Of a stretch of DNA of 64,000 bases, positions 48,831-58,187 are shown in pieces. The DNA is taken from assembly GCA_934095845.1 (NCBI GenBank), contig CAKOKS010000005.1, forward strand, positions 6,173 to 70,172. Direction: 5' to 3'. Under the pieces are notes generated by a model. The model did not search any database. It had not been told where the DNA came from and saw only the letters and a list, made by a program, of their open reading frames with translations. A program made the position numbers and the translations under genes. The DNA comes from an uncultured Bacilli bacterium. Its GTDB lineage: Bacteria; Bacillota_I; Bacilli_A; RF39; UBA660. The first letter of the stretch is position 1. Every line of letters begins with the position of its first letter.

Positions 48831-51200
48831 TTATTCATTACCTTTTAAACTAGAAACCATATCAATATTATTTATTTTTCTAGATACATAAATTGATACT
48901 ATATAAGAAACAATAAATGTAGCAAGTGCTGATATGACATAAGTTAATGGTTTTATATAAGCATTAAAGTCATAGTGTTCTTCAATTGCAACTTGGAATA
49001 AATATTCAACTAATAAGTATCCTAAAGGTAGACCTATTATAATTGCTAAAATAGTTATCCAATTATTTTGTTTAACAAATACTTTTTTTATTTTTTTATT
49101 TTCAAAACCAAGTACTTTTAAAGTAGCAAATTGATATTGTTTTTCACTGTAAGATAAAATACTTAAATTATATATTATTATTACTCCTAACATAACTGCT
49201 ATAAATATAATTAGAGATATCATTGTTTTCATCATTGAAAGCATATTATTCATTGATTCTTTTAAAGCGTTTTTATCTTGTATTAAATCAACTCCATCAA
49301 TAGTTTCATTTTTATTTACTTTTTTATTTGTGTAAATTGTATCTTCTTTATATTCTTTTCCTAAAGATTCATAATATTCTCTAGTCATACGCATATTTTG
49401 ATTTTGTGGGTCTTTTGTAAAACCAACTATTTTTGATTCAAAATATTCATCATTACCAGCAATATGCCATTTTATTTTATCACCAATTTTATATCCATCT
49501 AACTGAGCAAGTTTACTAGTTATATAAACACCTTTTGAATTATCTAATTTCATAAATTTATTTTTAGTATCAACAAATCTTAATAAAGAAGTTGAATCAT
49601 TTATTAAAGCTGTATTACTTGTTTTTTTATCATCTTTTAAAATTTCAATATTAAGTGTAAGTGAAGTTTCATTTCCATAAACTTCTTTTAAGTTCTTCCT
49701 TTCTTCAGCACTTATATCATTTTTAAGAGTTAATTTATAATCAAAATTGTAGATATCATTAAATTGTAAATCTACAAAATGATTTAATGAGTCTTTCATT
49801 CCTAAAGCACATACAATTAAAACTGTACAACCTACTATTCCTGATAAACCCATAATAGTACGCATTTTATTTCTTATTATATCTCTTAAGTTCCATTTAC
49901 TTGAAAAATTTAATTTATTAAATAATTTACCTATTGTTAAATTTAAACTACCCTTTTTAACCTTTGGTATTTCATTTCTTAAAGTTGCAGCTGGACATTC
50001 ATGTAAAATAGATCTAACTGTAAGATAAGTTATTAATAAAACTAAGAATATTACAACTCCAGAAACAATGTAACTAGAACTATTCATTAAGGGAGCTCCA
50101 TTTGGTATTTCAAAGAATGAAGTTTCAAGAGACATAAATATATTACCAATTCCAAAATAACCTAATAGTAAACCTAAAATTACTCCGATAAGTGAAACTG
50201 TAAAACCATAACTTAAATAATGAATAAGTATCTTTATATCAGAAAAACCTAATGCTTTTAAAGTTCCAATTTGAACTCTTTGTTTTTTTACTACTCTAGT
50301 CATTGTTGTAATAACTGAAAGAAGAGCAATAAAAATAAATAATCCTGAAAATACTCCTACATAAGTTTTACCTTCATCAATTTCACCTTGATAGGTTATA
50401 TAAGATGCAGTTTTTGTAGCTGGAAGTACGATTGAAGAAGATTCAATATTATCTTCAATATCTTTTTTTACATCATCTATCTTTTCTTCATTATCTACAT
50501 CAACCATTAAATAGTTAAATACGTAGTAATCTTTATAATTAAAATTTTTTACATATTTATTAAAGATATTTTCATCTTTAATATTCATCTCATCCATTAC
50601 TTTTGATTTAATATAATCTTCACTTAACTCATTAATAGATAGATAAGCAAATCCAAATTCTTTTCTATTAGGATATAACTCAGATTCATCTTTAGTGTCA
50701 TATAAATGATCAGGAACATTAATTAAACCTAATACTTTTTCTTTTGATTCTAAAGTATCATATTTAACTAATATAGTATCACCTACATTAATACTATTTT
50801 CTTTAGCATAATATTCATCTAACCAAACACCATGTAAAGATGCATCAAATGGTACTCCCTTTTTTACATAGAACTTAGAAATATTGTTACTTTCAATAAA
50901 ATTTAAAAGTAAAGTTCGATCATTATCGGTAGTTGCATTAACAGATAGTTTTCTCTCAGCATCTTTTACATTATCAAGTTTTTTTACTTTTTTTAAGTCA
51001 TCATCAGTAAAATTAGCACCAATTGATACTAAATCAAATAAATTATTTTCAGAGTAAAACTTATCAGCTGTATGTTGCATACCACCCATGTATGCTTCAA
51101 TTCCTGTATAAGCCATAACACCGATCATAACCATTAAAAATATTGCAATAAATTGTGACATGTTATTTTTTATGTCACGGATCATCTTTCTTACTAACAT
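48831..51200 (-). CDS. FtsX/MacB-type ABC transporter permease
   Basis: About 789 residues: an N-terminal membrane helix, a large extracellular domain (~50-290), then three helices, a second extracellular domain (~475-670) and three more helices; this duplicated FtsX layout is found in antimicrobial-peptide exporters and lipoprotein-type MacB systems. The frame is open to 51239, but that would overlap the ATPase gene; the ATG at 51200 follows the ATPase stop and is preferred. With the ATPase it forms an efflux or mechanotransmission complex; the substrate is unknown. Confidence 0.88.
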   Translation of the reverse strand: MLVRKMIRDIKNNMSQFIAIFLMVMIGVMAYTGIEAYMGGMQHTADKFYSENNLFDLVSIGANFTDDDLKKVKKLDNVKDAERKLSVNATTDNDRTLLLNFIESNNISKFYVKKGVPFDASLHGVWLDEYYAKENSINVGDTILVKYDTLESKEKVLGLINVPDHLYDTKDESELYPNRKEFGFAYLSINELSEDYIKSKVMDEMNIKDENIFNKYVKNFNYKDYYVFNYLMVDVDNEEKIDDVKKDIEDNIESSSIVLPATKTASYITYQGEIDEGKTYVGVFSGLFIFIALLSVITTMTRVVKKQRVQIGTLKALGFSDIKILIHYLSYGFTVSLIGVILGLLLGYFGIGNIFMSLETSFFEIPNGAPLMNSSSYIVSGVVIFLVLLITYLTVRSILHECPAATLRNEIPKVKKGSLNLTIGKLFNKLNFSSKWNLRDIIRNKMRTIMGLSGIVGCTVLIVCALGMKDSLNHFVDLQFNDIYNFDYKLTLKNDISAEERKNLKEVYGNETSLTLNIEILKDDKKTSNTALINDSTSLLRFVDTKNKFMKLDNSKGVYITSKLAQLDGYKIGDKIKWHIAGNDEYFESKIVGFTKDPQNQNMRMTREYYESLGKEYKEDTIYTNKKVNKNETIDGVDLIQDKNALKESMNNMLSMMKTMISLIIFIAVMLGVIIIYNLSILSYSEKQYQFATLKVLGFENKKIKKVFVKQNNWITILAIIIGLPLGYLLVEYLFQVAIEEHYDFNAYIKPLTYVISALATFIVSYIVSIYVSRKINNIDMVSSLKGNE

Positions 51201-51201
51201 A

Positions 51202-51909
51202 TTACCAAACAACCTCATCAATATTTTTTGGATGTGCATTTTTTATGTCACTGTCAACACGACCATTTTTAATATTTATTACACGATCTGCTATTTCTGC
51301 AATAAGTGAGTTATGAGTAACAACGATTACTGTTGTATCTTCATCACATTGCCTTCTTAAAAGTTTTAATACTTCAACTCCAGTTTTAGAATCAAGTGCT
51401 CCAGTAGGTTCGTCACAAAGTAATACTTTTGGATTTTTCATTATAGCTCTAGCGATTGAAACTCTTTGTTGTTCTCCTCCTGAAAGTTCATTTGGAAACT
51501 TATTTATATTTCTTTCAAGTCCAACACTTTTAATAACACTTTTAGCATCAACCTCTGTGTTCGTTACATCTTTAACAAGATTTACATTTTCAAGTACTGT
51601 AAGAGTTGGCATAATATTATAAAATTGAAAAATAAATCCAACATCATTAGCTCTATATTTTGTTAAACCTTTTGAATCTAACGCCGCAATATCTAAATCA
51701 TCTATCATAATTGATCCTTTAGTAACTGTATCCATCCCACCAAGTAAATTTAAAAGAGTTGACTTTCCAGCTCCACTTGGACCTAAAATAACAACAAATT
51801 CTCCTTGATCAATACTTAAGTTTACGCCATCTAAAGCATTAAATGGTTTACCTCCAACTTGATAAGTTTTATAAACTTTTTTAACTTCTATAAAATTTTT
51901 CTTTTTCAT
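51202..51909 (-). CDS. LolD/MacB-type ABC transporter ATPase
   Basis: 235 residues with Walker A 'GPSGAGKST' (~42-50), Q-loop in 'FIFQFYNIMP', the signature 'LSGGEQQR' (~142-149), Walker B 'LLCDEPTGALD' (~162-172) and the H-loop 'VVTHN'. This pattern is typical of MacB/BceA/LolD ATPases, partners of FtsX-like permeases. First gene of the operon with the permease and TetR; RBS AGGGAGG. Confidence 0.95.
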   Translation of the reverse strand: MKKKNFIEVKKVYKTYQVGGKPFNALDGVNLSIDQGEFVVILGPSGAGKSTLLNLLGGMDTVTKGSIMIDDLDIAALDSKGLTKYRANDVGFIFQFYNIMPTLTVLENVNLVKDVTNTEVDAKSVIKSVGLERNINKFPNELSGGEQQRVSIARAIMKNPKVLLCDEPTGALDSKTGVEVLKLLRRQCDEDTTVIVVTHNSLIAEIADRVINIKNGRVDSDIKNAHPKNIDEVVW

Positions 51910-51920
51910 AATTCCTCCCT

Positions 51921-51940
51921 ATATGAAATAAGTTTCATAT
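51921..51940. promoter_or_regulatory. Operator 1 of the ABC-TetR operon
   Basis: A perfect 8+8 dyad ATATGAAA-N4-TTTCATAT lying between the -10 box and the ATPase start, i.e. downstream of the transcription start. Confidence 0.75.
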
Positions 51941-51942
51941 AC

Positions 51943-51971
51943 ATTATATAAATATATATTTTTAAAGTCAA
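51943..51971 (-). promoter_or_regulatory. Promoter of the ABC-TetR operon
   Basis: The minus strand reads TTGACT, 17 bp, TATAAT, flanked on both sides by the same dyad. Confidence 0.82.
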
Positions 51972-51975
51972 TACA

Positions 51976-51995
51976 ATATGAAACATTTTTCATAT
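51976..51995. promoter_or_regulatory. Operator 2 of the ABC-TetR operon
   Basis: A second perfect copy of ATATGAAA-N4-TTTCATAT just upstream of the -35 box; the centre-to-centre distance to operator 1 is 55 bp. Confidence 0.75.
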
Positions 51996-52000
51996 AAAGT

Positions 52001-52029
52001 AAAAAAAATAATAGACTTAGTTGTCTATT
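52001..52029 (-). terminator. Terminator of the cadherin-like gene
   Basis: A 7-bp perfect stem AATAGAC / GTCTATT with a 6-nt loop containing the stop codon, then A and eight Ts on the minus strand. Confidence 0.88.
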
Positions 52030-53147
52030 ACTTCTATTTTATTCTTTATATCTTCTTGTTTTTTCTTATTATATCTTCTATTATTAGTTATAACAATTAC
52101 TATAATAAGTACAACTACTAAGAAGGCAATTATACCTGCAAATATATAGTTTTTCTCTTCTTTTATATCAAATTTCTTTTTTATATTTATAACATATTCA
52201 TTTGTAACTTTTTTATTTTCACTTATTACTTCAATTACTATTTTACTTTTATTTTGAATATTTGAATTTCCTTTAATATTAACCGTTGATTTATCACTTG
52301 TTGTTGTAACTTTTATATCAAGAGATGAAACTTCTCCAGCTATTTCTAAAGTATAAGTATGTACATTTTCTAAAAATTTAAATTTTTGACCAGTTACTTC
52401 AATATTTTTTACACTAGCATCATTTTGACTTTCATAAACATTTTCTCCAGCTTTAAGTCTTTTAATATTTAAAGTATAAGTATTTTTATCTCCAGTCTCA
52501 TTTGTAACTAAAATATCTATTACATTGTCGCCTTCTTCTAGATCAAGTTTACTTATTTCATATTTTGATTTTGAATCAACTAATTTTATAGTTGGATTTA
52601 TTTTATCCACTTCATTTAATACTTCAATATTGTACGTTGTTATAAATCTTGAAAAAGTAAAATCTAAAGAATCATCTTTTATATCTTCAATTAATAGATT
52701 ATTTATACTTGTATTTCTTGGTTTTTCTTCATCTTTTTTTATTTCACTTGGAACAAAATTTAATATATTACTTTTTAATATTTCAGTAAAACCATTATAA
52801 CTAAAATTATTTATTGTTATATAACCATTTGTTGTATTTTGTATTTCAGTAGTTACTTTACATTTAAAATTTATAAATGTGTTATCAAGTGGAATCCCTT
52901 TTAAATTGAATTCATAATTATTTATTGGACTAATTTCGGTTAAACCAGCAGCATAAGTAAAATTATTACATGTAATATAACTTGGGACATTTAATCTGCC
53001 TTTAATATATTCATATTCAACATTTCCTTTTCCTTCTATTTTACATGAAAATTCATCATTTAAAGTTTTATTACCGGTATCACATTCAAGACTGCTAGCA
53101 AAAACAAATGTTGGCAAAATAAAAAGTAATAGAATTATTTTTTTCAC
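52017..53147 (-). CDS. Secreted membrane-anchored protein with cadherin-like beta-sandwich repeats
   Basis: 376 residues. Signal peptide 'VKKIILLLFILPTFVFA', an N-terminal Cys-containing beta domain, then two cadherin-like beta-sandwich domains (PF12733-like): 'NTSINNLLIEDI...FSRFITTYNIEVLNEVDKI', ending 'GDNVIDILVTNETGDKNTYTLNIKR', and a second 'ASVKNIEVTGQKFKFLENVHTYTLEI'. A C-terminal membrane segment and basic tail anchor it. The GTG at 53147 after GGAGGG is preferred to the ATG at 53162, which overlaps the SD. It is probably a surface or adhesion protein; stand-alone unit. Confidence 0.82.
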   Translation of the reverse strand: MKKIILLLFILPTFVFASSLECDTGNKTLNDEFSCKIEGKGNVEYEYIKGRLNVPSYITCNNFTYAAGLTEISPINNYEFNLKGIPLDNTFINFKCKVTTEIQNTTNGYITINNFSYNGFTEILKSNILNFVPSEIKKDEEKPRNTSINNLLIEDIKDDSLDFTFSRFITTYNIEVLNEVDKINPTIKLVDSKSKYEISKLDLEEGDNVIDILVTNETGDKNTYTLNIKRLKAGENVYESQNDASVKNIEVTGQKFKFLENVHTYTLEIAGEVSSLDIKVTTTSDKSTVNIKGNSNIQNKSKIVIEVISENKKVTNEYVINIKKKFDIKEEKNYIFAGIIAFLVVVLIIVIVITNNRRYNKKKQEDIKNKIEVIDN

Positions 53148-53221
53148 TTTCGTTCCCTCCATATTCTATTACTATTTTATCACAAATTTAATATAATTAT
53201 ATATTTTTTAACTTTCAAAAT

Positions 53222-53246
53222 AAAAAAGTAAGATTATCTCTTACTT
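53222..53246 (-). terminator. Terminator of the hisS-aspS-gatCAB operon
   Basis: An 8-bp perfect stem AAGTAAGA / TCTTACTT with a 5-nt loop containing the gatB stop, then TTTTATTTT on the minus strand. Confidence 0.9.
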
Positions 53247-54679
53247 AATTCATCAGTTAAAATTTCTTTTACTTTAACTGGGTTTGCTTGACCACGAGTT
53301 TTTTTCATAACTTGACCAACAAAGTAATCAAACATATTAGTTTTACCATTTTTATATTCTTCTATTTGACTACTATTTTCATCTAAAACCTCAGTAACAA
53401 CTGAAGTTAAAGCTCCATCATCACTTATTTGTTCCATTCCTTCAGCTTTCATAATAGATCCAGGTTCTTCACATCTTTCAAGTGTTAAGAAGAATAATTC
53501 TTTAGCTTGTTTAGAAGAAATCTTACCATTACTCATAGCTTTTAATATAATAGTTAAACGTGCAGGTGTTAAATATAAATCTTTAATATCTGTATCATGT
53601 TTATATACATAACCCAAAATATTACCTGTAATCCAGTTTGCTACTAATTTAGCATCTGCTCCAAGTGATATACATTCTTCAAAATATGTAGCAACGTTGA
53701 TGTCTTTAATTAAAATACCAGCATCGTATTCTGAAAGACCATATTCTTTCATATATTTATCTTTTCTTTCATAAGGAAGTTCTGGAATACTTTTTCTTAT
53801 TTCCTCTAACCATTCTTTAGTTATCTTAAATTTTGGAATATTTGGTTCAACAAAATATTTATAATCTATAGCATCAACTTTACTACGCATATGAATAGTT
53901 GTTCCAGATTCTTCATCATATCTTCTTGTTTCTTGTTCTACTTCATCATAGCGTCCTGCATCTTTAAGTTCACTTTGTCTTTTAATCTCATAAATAATTG
54001 CGTCATGTACTCCGCCAAATGAGTTAACATTTTTAACTTCAACTTTTGTTCCTAAAGTATTTTCATCATCACTTATAGAAATATTTACGTCACATCTTAT
54101 TTGACCTTTTTTAGAATCTGCTTCACTTATTCCACAATATTGATATATTGCACGAACATACTCAAGGAAGTATACGGCATCATCGGCTGAATGTAAGCAA
54201 GGTTCAGTTACAAGTTCAAGAAGTGGAACACCAGCACGATTATAATCAATTGTTGATGTATCATATAAGTGATTCATACTAGCTGCATCTTCTTCTAAGT
54301 GGATATTATCTATTCCAACTCTAAAGCTTGTTCCATCATCACGAATAATATCTAAGTATCCTCCCATACCAACACAGTCTTCTGGTGGGTTTTGAGTTAT
54401 TTGAAAGTTTTTTGGCATATCAGGATAATAATAGTTTTTTCTTTCAAAATACATATACTCTGGTTGTCGACAATTTAAAATTTCACTCATCATCAAAGAC
54501 ATTTTTACAGCTTCTTTATTTAAAACTGGTAAAGTTCCAGGAAACCCCATATCAATTGGTCTAATATTTGTATTTGGCATTTCTGAATATCCATTTTTAG
54601 CACTTGAAAATACTTTTGATTTAGTTTCAGAAATTTCACAGTGCATTTCAAGACCGATAGTTACATAATATTTACTCAT
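53234..54679 (-). CDS. gatB: Asp/Glu-tRNA amidotransferase subunit B
   Basis: 481 residues: a kinase-like cradle domain with 'TIGLEMHCEISETKSKVFS' at the start and 'RPIDMGFPGTLPVLN', the signature 'NYYYPDMPKNFQITQ', 'EDAASMNH' and 'DYNRAGVPLLELVTEP'; then a helical and a YqeY tail domain. It binds the misacylated tRNA and activates the side-chain carboxylate. It starts on the last base of gatA. Length is normal. Confidence 0.97.
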   Translation of the reverse strand: MSKYYVTIGLEMHCEISETKSKVFSSAKNGYSEMPNTNIRPIDMGFPGTLPVLNKEAVKMSLMMSEILNCRQPEYMYFERKNYYYPDMPKNFQITQNPPEDCVGMGGYLDIIRDDGTSFRVGIDNIHLEEDAASMNHLYDTSTIDYNRAGVPLLELVTEPCLHSADDAVYFLEYVRAIYQYCGISEADSKKGQIRCDVNISISDDENTLGTKVEVKNVNSFGGVHDAIIYEIKRQSELKDAGRYDEVEQETRRYDEESGTTIHMRSKVDAIDYKYFVEPNIPKFKITKEWLEEIRKSIPELPYERKDKYMKEYGLSEYDAGILIKDINVATYFEECISLGADAKLVANWITGNILGYVYKHDTDIKDLYLTPARLTIILKAMSNGKISSKQAKELFFLTLERCEEPGSIMKAEGMEQISDDGALTSVVTEVLDENSSQIEEYKNGKTNMFDYFVGQVMKKTRGQANPVKVKEILTDELSKR

Positions 54680-56130
54680 TACTTAACCTCCTTTGCAATC
54701 ATATTTTTATATTCCATCGCGCTTTCTAAGGCATAAGCAATATTTAAAACATTTTGATCATCATAACAGTTTCCTGTAATGTTTACTCCTACTGGAAGAC
54801 CATCGATTAATCCATCTGGAATAGTTATAGATGGAAAACCTCCAAAGTTTCCAATTTGTAAATGTTCTTCAAGTACATCAAGTTCACTTTCATCTAAAAC
54901 ATCTTTATCATTTTCAAATTTCTTAGCAACACCTGAGCCAACTGGCATAATAAATGCATCATAACTTGCAAATAATTCTTTAAATTTATCTACAATAAGT
55001 CTTCTAACTCTTTGAGCATTTTTAAAGTATCTATCTTGGTTTTCAGATTGTAAAACGTATGAACCAATTATAAATCTTCTTTTTATTAAAGGAGAAAAAC
55101 CTTTAGTTCTATGATCTTTCATTTGTTCTTGATAAGTATTACCTTCTCCTCTTGGACCGAAAATGAATCCAGTTAAGTTAGACATGTTACTTGTAGCTTC
55201 AGCACAAGATAAAACTACATATGTAGAAGATATTGCATTAAGTAAAGTTCTATCAATTTTTACGCCTTCTACTATAGCTCCAAGACTTCTTAATTTATCA
55301 AGAGTTTCGTGGAAAATGCTTAAATGACGAGTTAATTCAGGAGTTTTATGAGTATATGAGTTAATATCACATATATCTTCTAAATAGAAAAGTTTTTTAC
55401 CTTTAATATCTTTATTTAAATTATCATATAGATGAATATCACTTGAATCCCAAGTAGTCATATCATACTTGTCGATTCCTTTCATACCATCTACTACAAT
55501 TGCAGCATCTTCAACATTTCTTGTTAAAGCCCCGCATGTATCTAAAGAAGAAGCAAAAGCAAATAAACCATATCTTGAAATCATTCCATATGTTGGTTTA
55601 TATCCAACAATACCACAGTAAGCAGCAGGTTTACGAATAGAGTCTCCTGTATCTGATCCCGTTGCATAAGGAATAAGTCCAGCAGCAACTATAGCAGCTG
55701 ATCCAGAAGAAGAACCAGCACACATACGTGTTTTATCCCATGGATTTAAAATATTCCCAGTATGAGCTGTTGTTCCAGTTCCACCCATACCAAATTCATC
55801 CATTGCTGTTTTATTTACTAAAACTGCTCCTTTACTCTCTAAGTTTTTTATAGCAGTTGCTGTAAAAAATGGAACATAATCTTTTAAAGTATTACTTGAA
55901 CCAGTTGATAAAACTCCAGCAGTTGAATAGTTATCTTTACAAGCAAAAGGTATTCCTGATAAAAGTTCATTAGTAACTTCTTTAGAAGAAGCATTATCTA
56001 CAACAGTAACTACTGCATTATATTCTTCTTTGGCAGTATAAGAGTCTTTTATAGCTTCTTTAACAAGTTCTTCGCTTGTAATAGAACCAGATTCTAATTC
56101 TTCATGTAATGTTTTTATATCTTTATCCAT
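54679..56130 (-). CDS. gatA: Asp/Glu-tRNA amidotransferase subunit A
   Basis: 483 residues of the amidase-signature family. The Ser-cisSer-Lys triad is seen in 'GIPFACKDNYSTAG' (Lys ~64), 'CAGSSSGSAAIVAAG' and 'TGSDTGDSIRKPAAYCGIVG' (nucleophile Ser). It releases ammonia from glutamine for GatB. It overlaps gatB by 1 nt and gatC by 1 nt, an arrangement of strict coupling. Confidence 0.97.
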   Translation of the reverse strand: MDKDIKTLHEELESGSITSEELVKEAIKDSYTAKEEYNAVVTVVDNASSKEVTNELLSGIPFACKDNYSTAGVLSTGSSNTLKDYVPFFTATAIKNLESKGAVLVNKTAMDEFGMGGTGTTAHTGNILNPWDKTRMCAGSSSGSAAIVAAGLIPYATGSDTGDSIRKPAAYCGIVGYKPTYGMISRYGLFAFASSLDTCGALTRNVEDAAIVVDGMKGIDKYDMTTWDSSDIHLYDNLNKDIKGKKLFYLEDICDINSYTHKTPELTRHLSIFHETLDKLRSLGAIVEGVKIDRTLLNAISSTYVVLSCAEATSNMSNLTGFIFGPRGEGNTYQEQMKDHRTKGFSPLIKRRFIIGSYVLQSENQDRYFKNAQRVRRLIVDKFKELFASYDAFIMPVGSGVAKKFENDKDVLDESELDVLEEHLQIGNFGGFPSITIPDGLIDGLPVGVNITGNCYDDQNVLNIAYALESAMEYKNMIAKEVK

Positions 56131-56435
56131 TATCCCACCACCTTTGGTACACTTACTTCATCACCATCTGTGTCATCACAGTTAGCAAGTAAGTCTTTTA
56201 TATCAATTGATTCTTCAACTTCATCGTCTCTTAGAACATATTCAAAATTATCTAAAGCATGAGTCATTGGAGTAACATCTTTTATATTAGGTATTTCATT
56301 TATTTTATTAATATTTGCATCAATTACTGCAAATTCTTTAAATACCATATCTTTTTCTTCTTCACTTAAACCAATCATTAATAAATCGGCAAGTTTTTCT
56401 ACCTTTTCAGGTGTAAAACCACTATTCATCTTCAT
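56130..56435 (-). CDS. gatC: Asp/Glu-tRNA amidotransferase subunit C
   Basis: 101 residues; typical GatC with 'GFTPEKVEKLADLLMIGLSEEE' at the start and 'PMTHALDNFEYVLRDDEVEES' in the C-terminal half. It belts GatA and GatB together. Three near starts exist (GTG 56438, ATG 56435, ATG 56429); GGAG upstream fits the middle one. It overlaps the end of aspS by about 14 nt. Confidence 0.93.
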   Translation of the reverse strand: MKMNSGFTPEKVEKLADLLMIGLSEEEKDMVFKEFAVIDANINKINEIPNIKDVTPMTHALDNFEYVLRDDEVEESIDIKDLLANCDDTDGDEVSVPKVVG

Positions 56436-58176
56436 CACTCTCCACTTTTATTCCAAGTTCTTTAAGTTGTATAGGCATAAGTGTTGCAGGGGATCCCATC
56501 ATTAAATCTGCTCCACTTGCACTTGTTGGGAATGCTTGAACTTCTCTTAAGTTTGGTTCATCTTGGATAAGCATTATTAATCTATCGATACCAGGAGCCA
56601 TACCACCATGTGGAGGACATCCATATTTAAATGCTGTAAATATTGATTTAAATCTGTTTTCAACTTCTTCACGGCTGTATCCAACTATTTCAAATCCCTT
56701 AGCTAAACTATCTAAATCATGATTTCTAATTGCTCCAGAAGCCATTTCATTACCATTACATACAAAGTCAAATTGATATGCAAGTATTTCTCCTGGATCT
56801 TTTTCTTCATAATCTTTAATTCCTCCATGAGGTAAACTAAATGGATTATGACAGAATTCCCACTTCTTAGTTTGTTCATCAAATTCAAACATTGGGAAGT
56901 CATTAATGATACATAATTCTAGTTTATTATTATCGATTAAATTCATTTTTCTTCCAAGTTCATTTCTTATAAGACCTGCAAATTTTTGTGCATGAAGTTT
57001 ATTTCTATTTGCTATAAAGAACATTACTGAATTTTCTTTCATATCAAACTCGTGAATTAAGTTCTTTCTTTCTTCATCACTTAAAAATTTATCAATTGGT
57101 CCTTTTAAAGATCCATCACTCATAAGTGTTATATAACCTATACCAGGCATTCCAATACTTGATGCATAATCAACGATTTCATTAAACCAAGAGTTTGAAT
57201 TCTCACCTATTCCATCACATACTATTACTTTAATAGTTGATTTTTTAAATGGTCCAAAAGTTGTATTTTTTAAAACTTCACTTGCATCTTTAATAATAAG
57301 TGGATTTCTTAAATCTGGTTTATCGGATCCATACATTTCCATTGCATCCCTATAAGAAATACGTCTGAATGGAGGTTTAGATACTTCTTTATTTGAGAAT
57401 TTTGTAAATGTATCATAGAAGATACTTTCTCCAACTTCTAGTACTTCATCTTCTTCAACAAAAGACATTTCCATATCTAATTGGTAGAATTCTAAAGTTC
57501 TATCAGCTCTAGCATCTTCATCTCTAAAACAAGGCGCTATTTGGAAATATTTACCCATGCCACCAACCATAAGTAACTCTTTATATATTTGAGGAGCTTG
57601 TGGAAGTGCATAGAATTTTCCTTTAAATAAACGAGATGGAACAACAAAGTCTCTTGCTCCTTCTGGAGACGATGCTGTAAGAATTGGAGTTTGTACTTCT
57701 GTAAATCCTAAATCGTACATTTTGTTTCTTAAGAAATGTAAAATATCACTTCTTAAAACCATATTCTTTTTAACTGCTTCATTACGCATATCAAGATATC
57801 TATATTTAAGTCTTACATCATCTTTTGTTTGTTTACTTGTCATGATTTCAAAAGGAAGTTCATGAACACAGCTACCAAGCATTTCTAAAGAATCAACAAC
57901 CATTTCAACATTTCCAGTTGAGATTCTATCATTTTCTGTTCCTTCTTCTCTTTTACGTATTTTTCCAGTTAATTTTACAACTGATTCTTTAGCAATACCT
58001 TTAAACATATCATCATCATTTGATACAGTTTGTAAAGTTGAAGTTTCATCTCTTAGGTCTAAAAACAAAACTCCACCATGATCACGAATATTTTCAACCC
58101 AACCTGAAACAACAACATCTTGTCCAGCTAAAGTTTCATTTATATCTTTTAATAAATGTGTTCTATATTTATTCAT
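56422..58176 (-). CDS. aspS: Aspartyl-tRNA synthetase (bacterial type)
   Basis: 584 residues: an OB-fold anticodon domain ('VVVSGWVENIRDHGGVLFLDLRDE'), class II catalytic core with motif 2 'RDEDARADRTLEFYQLD' and motif 3 'GGMAPGIDRLIML', and the bacterial insertion (GAD) domain between. It charges Asp onto tRNA. The operon with gatCAB suggests Asp-tRNA(Asn) is made and amidated here, but whether the enzyme is non-discriminating cannot be decided from this window. Confidence 0.96.
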   Translation of the reverse strand: MNKYRTHLLKDINETLAGQDVVVSGWVENIRDHGGVLFLDLRDETSTLQTVSNDDDMFKGIAKESVVKLTGKIRKREEGTENDRISTGNVEMVVDSLEMLGSCVHELPFEIMTSKQTKDDVRLKYRYLDMRNEAVKKNMVLRSDILHFLRNKMYDLGFTEVQTPILTASSPEGARDFVVPSRLFKGKFYALPQAPQIYKELLMVGGMGKYFQIAPCFRDEDARADRTLEFYQLDMEMSFVEEDEVLEVGESIFYDTFTKFSNKEVSKPPFRRISYRDAMEMYGSDKPDLRNPLIIKDASEVLKNTTFGPFKKSTIKVIVCDGIGENSNSWFNEIVDYASSIGMPGIGYITLMSDGSLKGPIDKFLSDEERKNLIHEFDMKENSVMFFIANRNKLHAQKFAGLIRNELGRKMNLIDNNKLELCIINDFPMFEFDEQTKKWEFCHNPFSLPHGGIKDYEEKDPGEILAYQFDFVCNGNEMASGAIRNHDLDSLAKGFEIVGYSREEVENRFKSIFTAFKYGCPPHGGMAPGIDRLIMLIQDEPNLREVQAFPTSASGADLMMGSPATLMPIQLKELGIKVESDEDE

Positions 58177-58187
58177 ATTTTTTCTCC

